A DNA stretch of 9,664 nt, from the NCBI GenBank assembly GCA_002482415.1, contig DLFY01000303.1, positions 13,270-22,933 on the forward strand, given 5' to 3'. The first letter of the stretch is position 1, and each line of letters opens with the position of its first letter. Of the stretch, positions 7,471-9,664 are shown piece by piece. The DNA comes from Phycisphaerales bacterium UBA7708 (GTDB lineage: Bacteria > Planctomycetota > Phycisphaerae > Sedimentisphaerales > Anaerohalosphaeraceae). A model generated the notes under the pieces. The model worked only from the letters and a program-made list of their open reading frames with translations, did no database searches and was not told the origin of the DNA. The translations under genes and the position numbers were made by a program.

Positions 7471-7759
7471 ATCCTCCTGGATTATGAATGAATGATTCGA
7501 TTGCTGATCAATGGGAATGCCGCCGACGGATTCAGCCGGCCGGCCAGACGATGCCAATCGCGCAGGATGCAATTCAAAGGGGCACAAATGGATTGCTTGC
7601 AGACTTGCTTTAGATAAATCACAAATGACATCCCGAGAGAATAGACCCGAAAAGTCGCAAAAAGATGAATATGGAAATATGCGCAGATAATGGATATGAT
7701 TCCCCCGAAGCCTTGTCGATTAGGTCTGTCTTGCATCATACCCGCCAGACTCCTAATTC

Positions 7760-7780
7760 CGGTACATCTGCGGTGTACCG
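7760..7780. repeat. Inverted repeat, 7-bp stem
   Basis: CGGTACA (7760-7766) pairs perfectly with TGTACCG (7774-7780) across a 7-nt spacer. There is no T-run on the 3' side of either strand. It could be an operator-like dyad or an mRNA hairpin upstream of the LamG operon. The role is unknown. Confidence 0.4.
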
Positions 7781-7968
7781 TGAACCTTCCTTAAAAAAAG
7801 ATGGGCCACATGGTCAAAACAGACAACACCCCTTATGATGGCTTTTGCCGTCCGTCCGGAAACAAACATACCCTCAGACATTCTGCTCACAGGGACGCTT
7901 AAAAACCAAACTGAACTCTTGCTGTAAAACCAAGGTGGATTTCAAAAAGGGCTATTATCTATTTTCCA

Positions 7969-7997
7969 AGTTTATCTATATTCTCATGGAAAGTCAA
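7969..7997 (-). promoter_or_regulatory. Possible sigma70-type promoter toward the LamG operon
   Basis: On the - strand, TTGACT (7992-7997, 5 of 6 to the -35 consensus) is separated by 17 bp from TAAACT (7969-7974, 4 of 6 to the -10 consensus). It would give a leader of about 600 nt before the 1087-aa gene, which is long. It lies in an AT-rich stretch where such matches arise by chance, so confidence is low. Confidence 0.25.
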
Positions 7998-8068
7998 TAT
8001 AATTTCCTGTTTTTTATGGTTTTGGTACAGTTCTTCGAACACCAGGATGAATTCATTTGGTCCCATTT

Positions 8069-8092
8069 GGGATTGGGGCGGGTGGTGGCGGG
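8069..8092 (+). other. Canonical G-quadruplex motif
   Basis: G-runs at 8069-8071, 8075-8078, 8080-8082 and 8090-8092 are separated by loops of 3, 1 and 7 nt, meeting the G3+N1-7 four-run rule on the + strand. Two extra GG steps lie in the last loop and one follows it. The motif is 105-128 bp past the stop of the nuclease-like gene, whose template strand is the + strand, so transcription from that gene would expose the C-rich RNA and the G-rich template. Confidence 0.55.
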
Positions 8093-8196
8093 CGGTTTTC
8101 TCCGGCTTTCGCTGCCATTGCCCGGTGCTATTCGGATTGAACCCTGCAGGTTGGAATGACAGGATGGTATCAATATGCCAAAAGAAGTATGTATAT

Positions 8197-9207
8197 TTAT
8201 TCTTCGATATCGGTGGAATCAATTACAATTTCAATTGTGCATATTCCTCTTTCTGGCATATCTTTCTCGGATTCCTGTTCATTGTAGAAATTGTCATTAT
8301 TTCCAAATTGCTGAAGTAAGCCATATGCTTTGTTTTGGTCTGTGGTTATAAATTCCGGTACTCCCCTCAGAAAACAGATGCCGTAACCCCTATGCTGGTC
8401 TTGACCTTGAGCTAATTTTGAAACTCTTTGGGCGGTTTCATCAAGCAAATCCGTAATCACTTGATCCCAATTATTCTTTATTTTCGGTTGGTATATAAAT
8501 TCGCGACCTGTATTTCCAAATAAAAAATTAAAAAACTCATGACCTAAACAGATAAATGAAGTCAAAGGATTTGTTGGATGTGCAGTTCCTATCAAACACA
8601 ACTTTTCATGAGGCGAAGCAAGGCAATGCATTCTGTTGGGGCGATTGAATAGATGGCATAGCTCAACACGACAGGCGGTGTCGGGATTGAATAATAAGTA
8701 TTTAGCCCCAGAATATAAACCGGGGCCCTGAACTTTACGTATTTGTCCATTTAAATTACCTGATCGAATGTATTCAAACTCAGGCCAGTATTGATATAGA
8801 AAATGCTGGTTTATATTTTCAGGGTAATAGTTTAGGTAATCATTGACAATTTTAGCTTGCAGAAGAAGTGCCCAGCGATCTATTTGTTTTTTGTTTTTAT
8901 GAACAGCAATGAATAAAATGTCACCAATTTCCACAGATTTTTCTTCAGAGAAATGAGTTGACCTCACTGTTGGCTGTTTGTGAACAAAGACCGATGCAGC
9001 TTTAAGTTGGATATGATGATTATGAAAATACTCCTGAAGTTTATTGTTGACCAGATCAGGGAAATCTTTTGCCAACTGAGAAATGTAGTCAGGTTCGGTT
9101 GGATTGTTTAACCTTTTTTTCGTATTTTGAATCGTATTGAATAAACCTTCCATTATCTTAAGATGAATTGGCCGCATTGAATCATTCATTACTTTGTAAA
9201 GCACCAT
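8197..9207 (-). CDS. Uncharacterised PD-(D/E)XK nuclease-like protein, 336 aa
   Basis: No signal peptide or membrane segment is seen, so it is probably cytoplasmic. Visible blocks: EPDYISQL (38-45); a beta-strand-like A-S-V-F-V-H-K-Q-P (71-79); VEIGDILFI (92-100); ALLLQAK (113-119); YQYWPEFEYIRSG-x-LNGQ (138-155); SGAKYLLF (166-173); and a Cys-containing region (184-220) before F-N-F-L-F-G (226-231). E93, D96, Q117 and K119 fit the spaced acid ... (E/Q)-x-K core of PD-(D/E)XK nucleases. From memory, similar EPDY / QAK / WPEFEY proteins recur in many bacteria without a known function. The upstream ATG at 9288 is rejected: GGGAGGA (9214-9220) lies 6 nt before the ATG at 9207, and a promoter fits between them. 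The gene stands alone, and its AT-rich composition differs from its neighbours, suggesting transfer. A restriction, defence or DNA-repair role is inference. Confidence 0.8.
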   Translation of the reverse strand: MVLYKVMNDSMRPIHLKIMEGLFNTIQNTKKRLNNPTEPDYISQLAKDFPDLVNNKLQEYFHNHHIQLKAASVFVHKQPTVRSTHFSEEKSVEIGDILFIAVHKNKKQIDRWALLLQAKIVNDYLNYYPENINQHFLYQYWPEFEYIRSGNLNGQIRKVQGPGLYSGAKYLLFNPDTACRVELCHLFNRPNRMHCLASPHEKLCLIGTAHPTNPLTSFICLGHEFFNFLFGNTGREFIYQPKIKNNWDQVITDLLDETAQRVSKLAQGQDQHRGYGICFLRGVPEFITTDQNKAYGLLQQFGNNDNFYNEQESEKDMPERGICTIEIVIDSTDIEE

Positions 9208-9213
9208 TTTTAT

Positions 9214-9220
9214 TCCTCCC
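9214..9220 (-). promoter_or_regulatory. Shine-Dalgarno site deciding the start of the nuclease-like gene
   Basis: GGGAGGA on the - strand lies 6 nt before the ATG at 9207-9205. It favours the 336-aa form over a 363-aa form beginning at 9288, whose extra 27 residues would overlap the predicted promoter. Confidence 0.85.
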
Positions 9221-9259
9221 GTATAAATGAAATTCTGGCTCTTACAAACATAAATGTAT

Positions 9260-9288
9260 TTCATACTCATGTTGTCCCATGTTTTCAA
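9260..9288 (-). promoter_or_regulatory. Sigma70-type promoter of the nuclease-like gene
   Basis: On the - strand, TTGAAA (9283-9288, 5 of 6 to consensus) is separated by exactly 17 bp from TATGAA (9260-9265, 4 of 6). It would start transcription about 45 nt before the ATG at 9207. Position, spacing and strand agree with a solitary gene driven by its own promoter. Confidence 0.5.
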
Positions 9289-9456
9289 TCGGTATTATTA
9301 CCCAATTTTATGATTTAATGTGGTCGATAATCCGAGGAATCAGTGAGTATTTTCGTAGAAAAAAGTTAAATCTATCAATAAGGAGGTTAATATTCTCCAT
9401 CGCTGGTGTTATGATTATGTAACGTATTCTTAATAAATTCTTTAGAAAGTGGAGAT

Positions 9457-9664
9457 ATGAAACAGAACACGATGCGATGGATAGTTGCAATTGTGGGGGT
9501 AATGGGGATATGTACTGCTGCTGGGGTTGCCGGGGCGGAAACGGCGATAGCTTCGGCGTCCAATTATATGAATAACCGGCCGCCATTGAGGGCCAATCCC
9601 TACGTGCCGCTGCCGGTGGGGGCGATCCGGCCGGAAGGGTGGCTCCGGGAGCAGTTGGGCCGGA
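9457..9664 (+). CDS. Secreted GH127/DUF1680-like glycosidase, N-terminal fragment (69 codons visible)
   Basis: The ATG at 9457 opens a frame that runs off the window. Residues 1 to about 27 are a signal peptide (K2, R7, a hydrophobic stretch, then A-G-A before E28). The mature start contains N40-R-P-P-L-R, then P51-L-P-V-G-A-I-R-P-E-G-W-L-R-E-Q. This resembles the opening of beta-L-arabinofuranosidase-type (GH127/DUF1680-like) proteins, which often begin with an N-R-x-P-L ... LP-[LV]-G-x-[IV]-x-P-x-G-W-L block (from memory of the family). Cleavage of terminal arabinose from a glycan outside the cytoplasm is inferred. GGAG ends only 2 nt before the ATG, an unusually short spacing. Start alternatives (ATG at 9472) lack any SD, so 9457 is kept. 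The catalytic region is not in the window. Confidence 0.7.
   Translation, partial: MKQNTMRWIVAIVGVMGICTAAGVAGAETAIASASNYMNNRPPLRANPYVPLPVGAIRPEGWLREQLGR

Larger units (their letters stand above)
7479..8196. other. Intergenic region without a convincing gene
   Basis: These 718 bases hold several short open frames on both strands. None has recognisable protein-family features, and none combines a good SD with plausible composition. Visible elements are a 7-bp hairpin at 7760-7780, a run of seven A (7793-7799), a possible - strand promoter at 7969-7997, and a GC-rich island (about 8061-8150, 56 of 90 bases G or C) carrying a G-quadruplex motif. The flanks of the island are AT-rich (19 of 60 G/C at 7981-8040; 20 of 60 at 8161-8220). 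No clear terminator follows the gene that ends at 8197. Confidence 0.6.

Noticed and set aside
7353..7478. Leader considered as a known riboswitch (for example cyclic-di-GMP or cobalamin type)
   Set aside because: I could not match the conserved core of any class I remember. A covariance-model search would be needed to exclude rarer classes.
7270..7587. 105-codon open frame on the - strand overlapping the start of the 1087-aa gene
   Set aside because: It overlaps a well-supported signal-peptide start in another frame, has no SD of note, and shows no domain features.
7482..7739. 85-codon open frame on the - strand upstream of the LamG operon, with a weak AGGAG 10 nt before its start
   Set aside because: No recognisable motif or domain, unusual residue mix, and it is in a region rich in chance frames. 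Not supported as a gene.
7845..8159. 104-codon open frame on the + strand
   Set aside because: No SD, crosses the composition boundary at about 8060, and has no recognisable family features.
7959..8222. 87-codon open frame on the - strand overlapping the end of the nuclease-like gene
   Set aside because: The first part shadows the upstream gene and the middle translates the GC-rich island into Pro/Gln/Arg-rich sequence. The last 35 codons look more protein-like but no SD precedes them.
9380..9386. AAGGAGG on the + strand resembling a strong SD
   Set aside because: No ATG, GTG or TTG at suitable spacing; the first ATG (9411) gives only three codons. Treated as chance.
1..9664. CRISPR arrays, tRNA genes, insertion sequences, attachment sites
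   Set aside because: No regularly spaced repeats, tRNA-like cloverleaf, transposase or terminal inverted repeats with target duplication were seen.

Overview
The window looks like a polysaccharide-processing neighbourhood from a Phycisphaerae/Planctomycetota-type bacterium. This is inferred from gene content only: a heparan-sulfatase-like sulfatase, very large secreted PA14/Ig/LamG proteins, and C-terminal single EF-hand 'half-dockerin' tails of the form D-x-[DT]-x-D-C-x-V-[DN]-x-x-D. No rRNA or other phylogenetic marker is present, so the assignment is tentative.

Layout. Bases 1-976 (+) are the 3' part of a type I sulfatase whose catalytic N-terminus lies before the window. A perfect 10-bp hairpin with T-rich flanks on both strands (1018-1060) acts as a shared terminator between it and the convergent genes. 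Bases 7352 to 1092 (-) hold two tandem genes, 63 bp apart, encoding secreted multidomain proteins of 1087 and 977 aa. Both are built from PA14-like, FN3-like, Ig-like and LamG modules, end in a dockerin-like motif, and have no recognisable catalytic domain. In the 977-aa protein a discoidin (F5/8C)-like domain is inserted inside the LamG domain. The 1087-aa gene is preceded by a leader with two abutting hairpins and two tiny SD-preceded reading frames. Bases 7479-8196 contain no convincing gene. They include an AT-rich stretch interrupted by a GC-rich island with a canonical G-quadruplex motif. Bases 8197-9207 (-) encode a solitary, AT-rich gene for a 336-aa protein with a PD-(D/E)XK-nuclease-like signature (E-x2-D ... 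Q-A-K); its own promoter is visible. Bases 9457-9664 (+) begin a secreted protein resembling the N-terminus of GH127/DUF1680-type beta-L-arabinofuranosidases and run off the end.

Interpretation. The sulfatase and the putative arabinofuranosidase would remove sulfate and arabinose from complex, possibly sulfated, glycans. The two modular secreted proteins would bind carbohydrate or surface structures. The AT-rich nuclease-like gene does not fit this theme in composition or content and may be a horizontally acquired defence or DNA-processing gene.
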